Positions 17,830 through 26,397 are shown, counted from the stretch's first letter. The stretch is 64,000 nucleotides of DNA from Bog-756 sp963699345 (GCA_963699345.1 CAVOTL010000005.1:1116001-1180000); one strand, 5' to 3'. The notes: a model not told the origin generated them from the sequence alone. Made by a program: numbers and translations.

Positions 17830-17875
17830 GCGCGTCACCGTACCCACCCCTCCGGCCCGGCGCCCGGGGTTCCGG

Positions 17876-18379
17876 CTACGGCGAGCCGCCGGTCCCGGTG
17901 GCGGAGCCGCCCGGCAGCGTGGTCGTGGCCCCGGACCGCGACGTCGTGGTGGTGGTGGTCGAGGGGTGGGTGGTGGTCGTCGAGGTCGAACCGGCGGGGC
18001 GGGTCGTGGTGGTGGTCGAGGTCGGGTGGGTGGTGGTCGTGGTGCTCGGGGGCACGGTCGTGGTGGTGGTGGTCGTCGAGGTGGTGGTGGTCGTGGTGGT
18101 GGTCGAGGCTGGCACCAGGCCGGGCAGCACGTCCGGATTGTTGGAGGTGACGGTGACGGTGGTGGTGGACGCCGGCGGGTAGATCTCGAGCAGCGCCCCG
18201 AAGCCCAGGAAGGCCACCACCAACAGGACCGTCGAGCGCCGCACCGGCAGCGACGGGGACAGCGGCTTGGCCATCAGCCCGACCAGCCGGGTGTGGGTCG
18301 GCTCGTCCGGCACGTCGGGTCCGTCGGCCGACGGGCCGTCGGGCCGGACGGGGCCCGCCTCGGTCGGTGGGCCGCTCAC
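17876..18379 (-). CDS. Membrane-anchored Thr-rich surface protein
   Basis: A 167-residue protein: about 40 residues of acidic/Pro-rich cytosolic tail, one membrane helix (STVLLVVAFLGFGALLEIYP), and an outer region of some 90 residues made almost only of Thr with short Pro/Ser/His breaks, ending in GGSATGTGGSP. The Thr stretch resembles O-glycosylated linkers of actinobacterial surface proteins. GTG 18379 overlaps the stop of the MscS gene (GTGA), so the two are coupled. No catalytic domain is present. A structural or wall-spanning partner of the channel is an inference. Confidence 0.72.
   Translation of the reverse strand: MSGPPTEAGPVRPDGPSADGPDVPDEPTHTRLVGLMAKPLSPSLPVRRSTVLLVVAFLGFGALLEIYPPASTTTVTVTSNNPDVLPGLVPASTTTTTTTTSTTTTTTTVPPSTTTTTHPTSTTTTTRPAGSTSTTTTHPSTTTTTTSRSGATTTLPGGSATGTGGSP
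17940..18115. repeat. GTGGTGGTC-type simple repeat encoding a poly-Thr tract
   Basis: The coding strand is a run of ACC/ACG/ACC triplets with occasional breaks, seen here as GTGGTGGTGGTCG units. Such triplet runs are prone to slippage in whole codons. Confidence 0.7.
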
Positions 18380-19200
18380 GGCACCTTCCGCCCGGGCGGG
18401 GCACCGATGCCCGGCGACGCGATGTCGGCTGACCGCAGGGCCGTCGACGCCCGGAGCCGGATCTCCCGGGCCACCTCGAACTGCCGGCCGGGCAGCGTGC
18501 GGGCGATGAGGCGCAGCTGCACGTACCCCACGTCGATCGATTCCACCCCGGCCACCACGGGCTGGCCGAGCAGCAGACCGGACCACCGGGGCTCGGACGC
18601 CATGTCGTCGACGACCTGCTTCAACAACGCGGTGACCTGCTCGAGGTCCTCGCTCACGTCCACCGGGATGTCGATGACCGCCCGCGACCAGTCCTTGGAG
18701 AGATTGGTCACCTGGCGCAGGGCGCTGTTGGGCACCACGACCAGCTCCCCCTGCTGGGTACGGAGCTTGGTGACCCGGAGCGTCAGCTCCTCCACCGTCC
18801 CGGTGATCCCCGTCGTCTGGCCGGGCATCGACAGGCGGATGACGTCGCCGAAGGCGAACTGGTGCTCGGCGAACAGGAAGAACCCGGCCAGGAGGTCGCC
18901 CACCATCTGCTGGGCGCCGAAGCCCAGCCCGATCCCGATGACGGTGGCCGGGGCCACCAGGGTGGTGAGGGGGATCCCCAGCCGGTCGAAGGCCAGGATG
19001 GCGCCCACGAAGTAGGTCAGGGCCACCGCCACCCACTCCACCGCCTCGCTGATGGCCCGCGACCGTTTGAGCGCCTCGGAGGCGACGGCCCCCGACTCGA
19101 TCTGGCGCTTCATCTGGACGTCTATCCAGCGGCGCCGGCGCATCCCGGCCCAGTGGGCGAAGCGCACCAGCAGGGCGGCGCCGAGGACGAGCACGACCAC
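18376..19200 (-). CDS. MscS-type mechanosensitive ion channel
   Basis: A 274-residue small-conductance channel. A membrane helix near the start is followed by VALTYFVGAILAFDRLGIPLTTLVAP and the pore helix ATVIGIGLGFGAQQMVGDLLAGFFLFAEHQF. The MscS beta-domain has GDVIRL, GTVEELTLRVTKLR and VPNSALRQVTNLSKD. It would open under membrane tension to release solutes. GTG 19200 cuts into the first helix. Sequence upstream in frame (HHSYLRDHLLP) would complete a periplasmic N-terminus but has no usual start codon; a TAAGGT -10 box lies just upstream. The true start may thus be non-canonical. It is coupled to the Thr-rich membrane protein. Confidence 0.85.
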   Translation of the reverse strand: MVVLVLGAALLVRFAHWAGMRRRRWIDVQMKRQIESGAVASEALKRSRAISEAVEWVAVALTYFVGAILAFDRLGIPLTTLVAPATVIGIGLGFGAQQMVGDLLAGFFLFAEHQFAFGDVIRLSMPGQTTGITGTVEELTLRVTKLRTQQGELVVVPNSALRQVTNLSKDWSRAVIDIPVDVSEDLEQVTALLKQVVDDMASEPRWSGLLLGQPVVAGVESIDVGYVQLRLIARTLPGRQFEVAREIRLRASTALRSADIASPGIGAPPGRKVP

Positions 19201-19355
19201 CGGCAGGAGGTGGTCCCGGAGGTAGGAGTGGTGCAGGATGTCCGCACCTTACCGTCGGCCCTCCGGGCCGTCCCGTGCGCAACGGGGGGACGAACCACCC
19301 TCTCGACCCGCGGCGCGCCCGCCCCGGCCCCCGACCCCGTCCTCCGTGCCATAAT

Positions 19356-19370
19356 CTGACGCACTGTCAG
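19356..19370. promoter_or_regulatory. Palindromic operator upstream of the deacylase
   Basis: CTGACGCACTGTCAG directly follows a -10-like CATAAT (19350-19355), so it would cover the transcription start. It is two bases different from the site at 12526-12540. The rest of the 283-bp gap (19201-19483) holds no gene. The deacylase start at 19484 has its own AAGGGA ribosome site. Confidence 0.7.
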
Positions 19371-19483
19371 CTCCGGGGGGACGCGGGGACGGCCGGGGGC
19401 CGCCCACCGCATCCGTCCCGGTCCCCACCTCACCACCACCGGCCCCGGCACACGCACCCGGGCCCCACGAAGGGAACCGCACC

Positions 19484-21217
19484 ATGCTCGACTACGCGAT
19501 CCGCAACGGCCTCGTCGTCGACGGCACCGGGGCACCGGGCGTCCGGGCCGACGTGGGGATCCGCGACGGGATCATCGTGACCGTGGGGACCGTCACCGAG
19601 GAGGCGGCCACCGAGCTCGACGCCGAGGGTCTGGTCGTGGCCCCCGGCATCATCGACCCCCACACCCACTACGACGCCCAGCTGTTCTGGGACCCGACGG
19701 CGTCGCCGTCCAACCTCCACGGCGTCACCACGGTGATCGCCGGGAACTGCGGCTTCACGCTCGCCCCGATCAAATCCGAGGACCACGACTACATCCGTCG
19801 GATGATGGCCAAGGTCGAGGGGATGCCGCTCGTCGCCCTCGAGAACGGCATCGACTGGGACTGGACCACCTTCGGGGAGTACCTGGCCAGACTGGAGGGC
19901 AACCTCGGCGTCAACGCCGGGTTCCTCGTCGGACACTGCGCCATCCGTCGCTGGGTCATGGGACCCGAACGGGCCGCCGAGGTGGCCGACGACGAGGAGC
20001 TGGCCGCCATGACCCGGCTCCTGGCCGAGTCGATCGAGGCCGGCGGCCTGGGCTTCTCGTCCTCGCAGTCGCGCACGCACTCCGACGGCGACGGCAACCC
20101 GATCTCGTCCCGCTACGCCGACCGCCGGGAGATGCTCGCCTTCTGCGAGGTCGTCCGGGACCACCCGGGCACCACGCTCGAGTACATCACCAACGGCTGC
20201 CTGGACGCCTTCAGCGACGACGAGATCGACCTGATGGTGGCCATGACCACGACGGCCCGGCGCCCGCTCAACTGGAACCTGCTCACCGTCGACTCGCGGA
20301 CACCGGACAAGACGGCACGCCAACTCGAGGCGTCGCGGGCGGCCGCCGAGGCGGGCGGACAGATCGTCGCCCTCACCATGCCGACGCTGGTGCCCATGAA
20401 CATGAGCTTCCGGACCCACTGCGCCCTCTTCCTCATCCCGGGATGGGGCGACGTGATGGGTCTGCCGGCCGAACAGCGGATCGAGCAGCTGAAGGACCCG
20501 GCGGTCCGGACGCAACTCGACGAGTTGGCCCACTCCGAGGACGCCGGCGTCTTCCGCCGGCTCTCCCACTGGGCCAACTACATCATCGGCGACACGTTCG
20601 CCCCCGAGAACGCCGGCTACAGCTGGCGCGACGTCGGCTCCATCGCCGAGGAGCAGGGCAAGGCGCCGTTCGACGCCCTGCTGGACCTCGTCATCGCCGA
20701 CGACCTCCGCACCGTGCTGTGGCCCAAGGCCTCGGACGGTGACGCCGCGTCGTGGGAGGCCCGCGTCGATGTGTGGAACGACCCGGGCGCCCTGGTCGGC
20801 GGTTCCGACGCCGGTGCCCACCTCGACCGCATGTGCGGCTCGAACTACCCCACGTCGTTCCTCGGCGACTGCCTGCGCAACCGCAAGCTCGTCCCCATGG
20901 AGCAGGCGGTCCACTGGATGACCCAGGCCCCCGCCGACCTGTTCGGCCTCCAGGACCGTGGCCGGGTGGCCGAGGGGCTCCGCGCCGACCTCTTCGTCTT
21001 CGATCCCGAGACCGTCGCCTCCGAGCCCGCCACCCTCGTCGAGGACCTGCCCGGCGGCAGTCCCCGCCTCATCGCCGACCCCATCGGCGTGGTGCGGGTG
21101 CTGGTCAACGGCGTGGAGACCGTGGTCGACGGCCGGCCCACCGGCAACCTGCCGGGGACCCTCCTGCGCTCGGGAACCGACACGGTGACGGTCGACCCGT
21201 CGGCGGCCACCGTCTGA
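19484..21217 (+). CDS. Amidohydrolase family 3 / N-acyl-D-amino-acid deacylase-like protein
   Basis: A 577-residue metal-dependent hydrolase. N- and C-terminal beta-sandwich parts (LDYAIRNGLVVDGTG; GRVAEGLRADLFVFDP) flank a TIM-barrel. The metal motif is APGIIDPHTHYDAQ near residue 60, with NCGFTLAP, LVGHCAIR and GGSDAGAH as further conserved blocks. Known members remove acyl groups from N-acyl-D-amino acids; many actinobacterial homologues have no tested substrate. ATG 19484 follows AAGGGA. It is under the CTGAC-N5-GTCAG operator, next to an aldehyde dehydrogenase, so it may belong to the same catabolic regulon. Confidence 0.84.
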   Translation: MLDYAIRNGLVVDGTGAPGVRADVGIRDGIIVTVGTVTEEAATELDAEGLVVAPGIIDPHTHYDAQLFWDPTASPSNLHGVTTVIAGNCGFTLAPIKSEDHDYIRRMMAKVEGMPLVALENGIDWDWTTFGEYLARLEGNLGVNAGFLVGHCAIRRWVMGPERAAEVADDEELAAMTRLLAESIEAGGLGFSSSQSRTHSDGDGNPISSRYADRREMLAFCEVVRDHPGTTLEYITNGCLDAFSDDEIDLMVAMTTTARRPLNWNLLTVDSRTPDKTARQLEASRAAAEAGGQIVALTMPTLVPMNMSFRTHCALFLIPGWGDVMGLPAEQRIEQLKDPAVRTQLDELAHSEDAGVFRRLSHWANYIIGDTFAPENAGYSWRDVGSIAEEQGKAPFDALLDLVIADDLRTVLWPKASDGDAASWEARVDVWNDPGALVGGSDAGAHLDRMCGSNYPTSFLGDCLRNRKLVPMEQAVHWMTQAPADLFGLQDRGRVAEGLRADLFVFDPETVASEPATLVEDLPGGSPRLIADPIGVVRVLVNGVETVVDGRPTGNLPGTLLRSGTDTVTVDPSAATV

Positions 21218-21250
21218 CCCGGGCGCCGGGCCGACCGGTCGGGTCGGGCC

Positions 21251-21362
21251 TACACTGCGGCGCCACCACCCCGTCACCCCACCGCCCGTCGGCGCCGACC
21301 ACCACCCACCGCACGAACCCACCGCACGAATCCACCACCCACCACTCCACCCACCGCACGAA
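21251..21362 (+). promoter_or_regulatory. Promoter and repeat-bearing leader of the aldehyde dehydrogenase
   Basis: TACACT (21251-21256) is a plausible -10 box. The following leader of about 130 nt is CA-rich and holds three exact copies of CCACCGCACGAA at 21306-21317, 21319-21330 and 21351-21362. The gene starts at 21388 after GAAGGGG. The role of the repeats is unknown. Confidence 0.45.
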
Positions 21363-21387
21363 CCCGACACCGAGAAGGGGAGCCATC

Positions 21388-22857
21388 ATGGCGAACAAGG
21401 TCACCAAGGACGAGACGCAGCTGTTGATCGACGGCCACTGGGTCGACGCCGGCGACGGCACCTACACCATCGTCAATCCGGCGACCGAGGAGCAGGTCGG
21501 CCAGGCGCCCAATGCGTCGGTCGCCGATGCCGCCGCCGCCGCCGCCGCCGCCCGGGCGGCGCTGCCGGCCTGGTCGGCCACCCCCGCCGAGGAGCGCCTC
21601 GCCCTCCTCAAGAAGGCGGCGGCGGTCATCCGCTCCAAGAACGACGAACTGGTCCCCCTGGTGATCGCCGAGACCGGGGCCACCGCCTCGGTCGGCTCCC
21701 GGATGCAGGTGCCGGTGTGCGCCGACCGCTTCGACCGGTACAGCCGGGACATCCGCCACGTCCAGGAGTCGATGCTCCCCCCGATCGCCACCGCCGCCAC
21801 CCCGCTCGCCCCCGGTGGACTCATCAGTGCCCTCGCCTACCGCCAACCGGTGGGGGTCGTGGCCGCCATCGCCAGCTACAACTTCCCGCTGACCAACCTG
21901 GCCGGCAAGATCGCCCCCGCCCTGGCCATGGGCAACACCGTGGTGGTCAAGCCCGCCCCCCAGGACCCGCTCGCCGTGGTCGCCCTGCTGCGCGTGCTCG
22001 ACGAGGTCGGGTTCCCGCCCGGGGTGATCAACCTGGTCAGCTCCGAGGGTCCCGCTCCCGCGGCGGTGCTCACCACGTCCCCCGACGTCGACATGGTGTC
22101 CTTCACCGGGTCGACGCAGGTCGGCCAACAGATCGCCGCGGCGGGTGCGCCCTCCATGAAGCGCCTGCTGATGGAGCTGGGCGGGAAGGGGGCCGCGGTG
22201 GTCTTCGCCGATGCCGACCTGAAGTCGGCCATCACCGCCATCGGATCGACCTGGGCTTTCCACTCGGGCCAGATCTGCACGGCCCCGACCCGGGCCGTGG
22301 TCCACGCCAGCATCTTCGACCAGGTCGTCGAAGGTCTGTCCGCGTTCGCCGGTCGGTTGACGGTGGGCGACCCCACCGAGGCCGCCACCGTGGTCGGCCC
22401 GGTCATCACCGGGGTCCACCAGCAGCGCATCCTCGACTACATCGAGTCGGGACGGGCCGAGGGTGAGGTGGTGCTCGGCGGCGGGCGCCCCGAGCACCTC
22501 GAGCGCGGCTTCTACGTCGAGCCCACCCTCATCACCGGGTCCAACGACATGCGTTGCGCCCGCGAGGAGATCTTCGGGCCCGTCGTGGTGGCCATCCCCT
22601 TCGACGACGACGAGGAGGGCGTGGCCATCGCCAACGACTCGGAGTTCGGCCTCTACGACTACGTCTTCTCGGGCGACACGGCCCGGGCGTTCCGGGTGGC
22701 CAAGCAGCTCCGGGCCGGCCATGTGGGCATCAACACCGCCCAGCGCAACATGGACGCCCCCTTCGGGGGCTTCAAGATGAGCGGTATCGGTCGCGACGGC
22801 GGCGACTACGGGCTCGAGGCCTACTCGGAGCTGCAGTCGATCATCTGGGCGGGGTAG
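21388..22857 (+). CDS. Aldehyde dehydrogenase family protein
   Basis: A 489-residue NAD(P)-dependent aldehyde dehydrogenase. The catalytic Glu263 lies in MELGGKG and Cys297 in GQICTA. The cofactor segment FTGSTQVGQQIAAA and the C-terminal PFGGFKMSGIGRDGG are intact. It would oxidise an aldehyde to the acid. ATG 21388 is preceded by GAAGGGG. The gene stops one base before the end of the convergent CAP/repeat gene, with no room for a terminator. Context suggests clearing an aldehyde made during lipid breakdown. Confidence 0.9.
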   Translation: MANKVTKDETQLLIDGHWVDAGDGTYTIVNPATEEQVGQAPNASVADAAAAAAAARAALPAWSATPAEERLALLKKAAAVIRSKNDELVPLVIAETGATASVGSRMQVPVCADRFDRYSRDIRHVQESMLPPIATAATPLAPGGLISALAYRQPVGVVAAIASYNFPLTNLAGKIAPALAMGNTVVVKPAPQDPLAVVALLRVLDEVGFPPGVINLVSSEGPAPAAVLTTSPDVDMVSFTGSTQVGQQIAAAGAPSMKRLLMELGGKGAAVVFADADLKSAITAIGSTWAFHSGQICTAPTRAVVHASIFDQVVEGLSAFAGRLTVGDPTEAATVVGPVITGVHQQRILDYIESGRAEGEVVLGGGRPEHLERGFYVEPTLITGSNDMRCAREEIFGPVVVAIPFDDDEEGVAIANDSEFGLYDYVFSGDTARAFRVAKQLRAGHVGINTAQRNMDAPFGGFKMSGIGRDGGDYGLEAYSELQSIIWAG

Positions 22858-22858
22858 G

Positions 22859-24370
22859 TCAGCCCGCGCCGTCGAACGGCGCGTCGAAGGCGAAGATGCC
22901 GCCGTCGGCCGCCGCCAGCCAGTAGCCGCCGGTCGAGCGGTCCGTGGCGATGGCCACGACCGGGGCGTTGAGCGTCAGCGATCCGGTGCTCCCCTCGTAG
23001 GGAGCGTCCCCGAAGGTGAAGATGCCGCCGTCGGCACCCACCAGCCAGTAGCCGTGGCCCGTGGCGTCGGTCGACATCCCCACCACGGGGGCGTTGAGCG
23101 CCTGCCCACCCATGGAGCCGTGGAAGGCGGCGTCCCCGAAGGCGAAGATGCCGCCGTCGGCGCCCACCAGCCAGTAGCCGTGGCCCGTGGCGTCGGGCGA
23201 CATCCCCACCACGGGGGCGTTGAGCCGCTGGCCGCCCATGGAGCCGTAGAAGGCGGCGTCCCCGAAGGCGAAGATGCCGCCGTCGGCGCCCACCAGCCAG
23301 TAGCCGTGGCCGTCGGGGGTGGGGGCCATGTCGACCACGGGCGCGTCGAGCGGGAGGCCGCCCATGGAGCCGTAGAAGGCGGCGTCCCCGAAGGCGAAGA
23401 TGCCGCCGTCGGCGCCCACCAGCCAGTAGCCGTGGCCGTCGGGGGTGGCCACGATGTGGGTGATGGGGGCGGCCAGGGGCCGTCCGGCCATCGATCCGTA
23501 GGCGGTGGCCGCGCCATGGGCGACCACCGTGCCGTCGGCCTTCGCCTCCCAGTAGCCGTCGTCACCGGCCGACGCGGCGACCCCCACGAAGGGGATGGGG
23601 GCGGGGGCGGGCGGCACCGGCTCGTCGGCCACCGACGGCACCGGGTAGGGGTACGGGTACTGACCGCCGGTCGCCGTGGTCGTGCCGTTCGGGCCCACCG
23701 TCTGGCCGGGGCAGTAGACGGGCACCCCGGTCTGGACGCCGGCCACCGAGGGCCCGGCCGGGACCGGGTCACCCTCCACGGCGTTCTGCGCGGCCTGGAG
23801 GCTCTCGGCGAGGCCCACGTTGCCGTAGGCGTAGCCGAAGAGCTCGACCGTGAAGGCCTGGCCGCCGCTGCAGGTCACCCCGATGCCCACCGACTCGTAG
23901 CCGGCGTTGAGCATGTTCTCGCGATGGCCGGCCGAGGCCATGTAGGCCCCCTCCATGCCGTCGGAGCCGTCACCGGGCCAGTACCCGTTGCCCGAGGATC
24001 CGGAGTTGGCGGCCATCACGCACATCTGGGTGGGCCCGGGATCGTTGCCGCACCCGGGGAGCGACGGATCCTCCACGACCCCCGTGGAGGCGATGTAGTC
24101 GGACCAGGCCTGGGCGGCGACGTCCAGCCCCCCGTTCATGGTGAGCGGCGGGACCGGCTGACCGGGCGCCGACCGGGCCGCCCGCTCGGCGTTGACCCGG
24201 GAGAGGAGGTCGGCGGCGTACACGGCCTGGACGGCCCCCACATCGTGCGGCGACGGGGCGGCGGCCGCCCGCCCCGCGGCCAGGGGCCCGATCGGGACGA
24301 GGACGCCGGCGGCGGCCAGCAGGACGACCATCCACCCGCCGAGCAACGTCCGACGCCATGCTTGGAACAA
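22859..24370 (-). CDS. Secreted CAP (SCP/PR-1) domain protein with C-terminal YWLV repeats
   Basis: From TTG 24370 the product has about 503 residues: signal peptide (WMVVLLAAAGVLVPIGPLAA), a CAP domain with the signature SAGHRENMLNAGYESVGIGV and conserved Cys pairs (GCGNDPGPTQMC), a Pro-rich linker, and six repeats of 42 residues with core GYWLVGADGGIFAFGDAAFYGS. CAP proteins are secreted and bind lipids, sterols or wall material. The frame is open to ATG 24511, but those 47 extra codons have low third-position GC and put the signal peptide far inside, so the later start is preferred. GATAGT at 24381-24386 may be its -10 box. Confidence 0.82.
   Translation of the reverse strand: MFQAWRRTLLGGWMVVLLAAAGVLVPIGPLAAGRAAAAPSPHDVGAVQAVYAADLLSRVNAERAARSAPGQPVPPLTMNGGLDVAAQAWSDYIASTGVVEDPSLPGCGNDPGPTQMCVMAANSGSSGNGYWPGDGSDGMEGAYMASAGHRENMLNAGYESVGIGVTCSGGQAFTVELFGYAYGNVGLAESLQAAQNAVEGDPVPAGPSVAGVQTGVPVYCPGQTVGPNGTTTATGGQYPYPYPVPSVADEPVPPAPAPIPFVGVAASAGDDGYWEAKADGTVVAHGAATAYGSMAGRPLAAPITHIVATPDGHGYWLVGADGGIFAFGDAAFYGSMGGLPLDAPVVDMAPTPDGHGYWLVGADGGIFAFGDAAFYGSMGGQRLNAPVVGMSPDATGHGYWLVGADGGIFAFGDAAFHGSMGGQALNAPVVGMSTDATGHGYWLVGADGGIFTFGDAPYEGSTGSLTLNAPVVAIATDRSTGGYWLAAADGGIFAFDAPFDGAG
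22985..23500. repeat. 126-bp tandem repeats in the CAP-domain gene
   Basis: Units repeat with an exact 126-bp period; for example CCAGCCAGTAGCCGTGGCC recurs at 23041, 23167, 23293 and 23419. Neighbouring units are nearly identical at DNA level, which points to recent duplication or gene conversion. Confidence 0.9.
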
Positions 24371-24605
24371 ATGGGGGGCGACTATCCACGTCCGCCTGGG
24401 GGCGGGACGCGCCACTCCCTTCGCGTGCCCCACGTCCGAACCGTCCCTCTGCCGATACCGCTCCACAGTCTCGAGCCCCTCGAGGTTCGCGATTGAGTCT
24501 CCCAGACGCATCTCGGAGCATCAACCTGAGTTCCGCTTGCACCGGATGTATCGGCACGAACCGGGCAGAACTGTTGCCCGGATCGACTACAACAGGGGTG
24601 TGCCC
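24371..24605. promoter_or_regulatory. Divergent intergenic region with inverted repeat
   Basis: The 235 bases between the CAP gene and the cyclase gene contain CCGGGCA (24561-24567) and TGCCCGG (24575-24581), a 7-bp inverted repeat with a 7-nt spacer, 25 bp before the cyclase start. It could be an operator for either gene. The CAP-proximal part has lower GC and may be a long leader. I matched it to no known riboswitch. Confidence 0.45.
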
Positions 24606-25598
24606 GTGCCCGTGCCGCCCACCGTCCCCCGAGCGTTCACCGAGATGGCCGAGCGGGTGAGCAACTGGGGACGGTGGGGTCGTGACGACCAGATCGGCAC
24701 CCTCAACCTCGTCGACGAGCGGGCCCGCCTCCGGGGGGTGGCTTCGGTGGTCGACGGCGCCGCCTTCCATCTGGGGATCCCGATGTCGGAGGCCGAGGGC
24801 ATCCAGATGGGGTTCATCGAGGGACGGGTCAACCCGACGCACAAGATGGTCTCGGTCAACGCCCCCCAGAGCCCGGACCCGGCGTGGATCGCCTTCAGCG
24901 AGGACGTCGTCACCTTCGCCATGCAGTGCGCCACCCACTGGGACGGTCTGGCCCACTGCTCCTACGGCGCCGGACCGGACGGCGGCCGCCTGTACAACGG
25001 CTACCCGGCCTCCTCCATCACCGAAGCCGGGGCGGCCCTGCTCGGGATCCACCGGATCGACACCCTGATCAGCCGGGGACTGCTGCTCGACGTGGCCCGG
25101 GCCAAAGGTCTCGAACTGCTCGAACCGGGCTATCCGATCACCCCGGCCGACCTCGACGCCGCCTGCGCCCTCGGCGGCCTCACCGTCGAACCCGGTGACG
25201 TCGTCCTCGTCCGCACCGGACAGGCCGCCCACCTGGCCCTCCCCGGACGCCCGGGCATCGGGGGGAAGCCACCGGTGCGCGACCTCGTGGCCTACACCTG
25301 GCCCACCCCGGGCCTGACGGTCGCCACCGCCGGCTGGTTCCACGACCACGACGTGGCCGCGGTGGCCATCGACAACGTCGTCCTCGAGGTGTACCCCTGC
25401 GAGTCGGAGGACCTGTTCCTCCCGGTCCACCTGCTGCACCTGGTGGAGATGGGGATGACCCAGGGCCAGAACTGGTTCCTCGACGAGCTGGCCGACGCCT
25501 GCGCCGCCGACGGCCGCTACTCGTTCCTGCTCGACGCCACTCCGCTGCCGTTCACCGGGGCGCTGGGCTCGCCGGTCAACCCGGTGGCCCTCCGGTAG
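24606..25598 (+). CDS. Cyclase family protein (kynurenine formamidase-like hydrolase)
   Basis: A 330-residue member of the cyclase/formamidase fold. The metal site is seen as THWDGLAHCSYG, a variant of the HxGTHxDxPxH motif, with HDHDVAAVAIDN near the C-terminus. N-terminal NWGRWGRDDQIGTLN is typical of the long actinobacterial subgroup. Members hydrolyse amide or ester bonds of aromatic or cyclic compounds using Mn or Zn. GTG 24606 is preferred because AGGGG lies 7 nt upstream; GTG 24600 is also in frame. It is convergent with the TetR gene 16 bp away. Substrate unknown. Confidence 0.78.
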   Translation: MPVPPTVPRAFTEMAERVSNWGRWGRDDQIGTLNLVDERARLRGVASVVDGAAFHLGIPMSEAEGIQMGFIEGRVNPTHKMVSVNAPQSPDPAWIAFSEDVVTFAMQCATHWDGLAHCSYGAGPDGGRLYNGYPASSITEAGAALLGIHRIDTLISRGLLLDVARAKGLELLEPGYPITPADLDAACALGGLTVEPGDVVLVRTGQAAHLALPGRPGIGGKPPVRDLVAYTWPTPGLTVATAGWFHDHDVAAVAIDNVVLEVYPCESEDLFLPVHLLHLVEMGMTQGQNWFLDELADACAADGRYSFLLDATPLPFTGALGSPVNPVALR

Positions 25599-25614
25599 GG
25601 GCCCGTCCGGCCGG

Positions 25615-26397
25615 TCAGGCCCGGTCGGCCTTCCCCTTGGGCTTCGCCGTCCGGGCGGCGGCGGCACCCCCACCCACCACCGGGCCGGTGCGGGGCGCGG
25701 GGCTGTCGGCGCCGGGCACCCGGGACCCCTCCGGAGCGGGACGCCCGGTCACCGACCAGTGCAGCAGGCGGGCCTGGCTGTCGACGAGCGACGCCGTGCG
25801 GATCCCCCAGAACTCGAACCCGTAGCGGTGGCCGGCCACCTGGGCGAGCATGGCCACCAGGGTGCCCGCGGCCGCCATCGGGTCGGCGCCGGCCGGTGAG
25901 CCCGAGGTCCCCGCGTGGTTGGCGATGACCCGGGCCAGGGTGACGGTGACGGAGTTGAGGGCCCGTACCCGCAGGCCCTGGAAGCGCAGGTCGCCCTCCA
26001 CGGTCGTGAGCTCGACCACCCGGAAGACGGCCCGGTTGCTCTCCCAGTAGTCCATGAACCCCTCGACCACGGCGACCGCGGTGTCCCACGAGGAGTGGTC
26101 GGACCAGTCGCCGTCGACCATGTCGCCGAGCACCCCGGCCCCCTCGACCAGCTCCTCGGCCAGGACGGTGATGGCCGCCTCCACGTTCTCGAAGTACTGG
26201 TAGAAGGTGGCGGGCGACGTGCCGGCCTGGCGGGCGATGTCGATGACCTTGATGGACCGCCACGGGGTGGCCACCAACAGTTCGGCGGTGCACTCGAGGA
26301 GGCGCTGACGGGTGGCCAGTCCCCGGCGGCCGGGCACCCGCCCGTCGGTGGTGGCGATGAGCTCCGGCTCGTCCTCGGTGGGCTCTGCGGTGGGCAT
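25615..26397 (-). CDS. TetR family transcriptional regulator
   Basis: A 260-residue TetR protein. The DNA-binding helix-turn-helix spans about residues 27-72 (TRQRLLECTAELLVATPW to SPATFYQYFENVEAAI). A ligand-binding helical domain follows, and a Pro/Ala/Lys-rich tail of about 50 residues is longer than usual. ATG 26397 has a TACGAT -10 box (26406-26411) 8 nt upstream, so it is probably leaderless. It is divergent from a KstR-like gene. It is one candidate for the factor that binds the CTGAC-N5-GTCAG palindromes, but no copy of that site lies in its own promoter. Confidence 0.85.
   Translation of the reverse strand: MPTAEPTEDEPELIATTDGRVPGRRGLATRQRLLECTAELLVATPWRSIKVIDIARQAGTSPATFYQYFENVEAAITVLAEELVEGAGVLGDMVDGDWSDHSSWDTAVAVVEGFMDYWESNRAVFRVVELTTVEGDLRFQGLRVRALNSVTVTLARVIANHAGTSGSPAGADPMAAAGTLVAMLAQVAGHRYGFEFWGIRTASLVDSQARLLHWSVTGRPAPEGSRVPGADSPAPRTGPVVGGGAAAARTAKPKGKADRA

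Noticed and set aside
24371..24511. N-terminal extension of the CAP protein
   Set aside because: It would place the signal peptide about 50 residues from the N-terminus and its codon use is unlike the rest of the gene.
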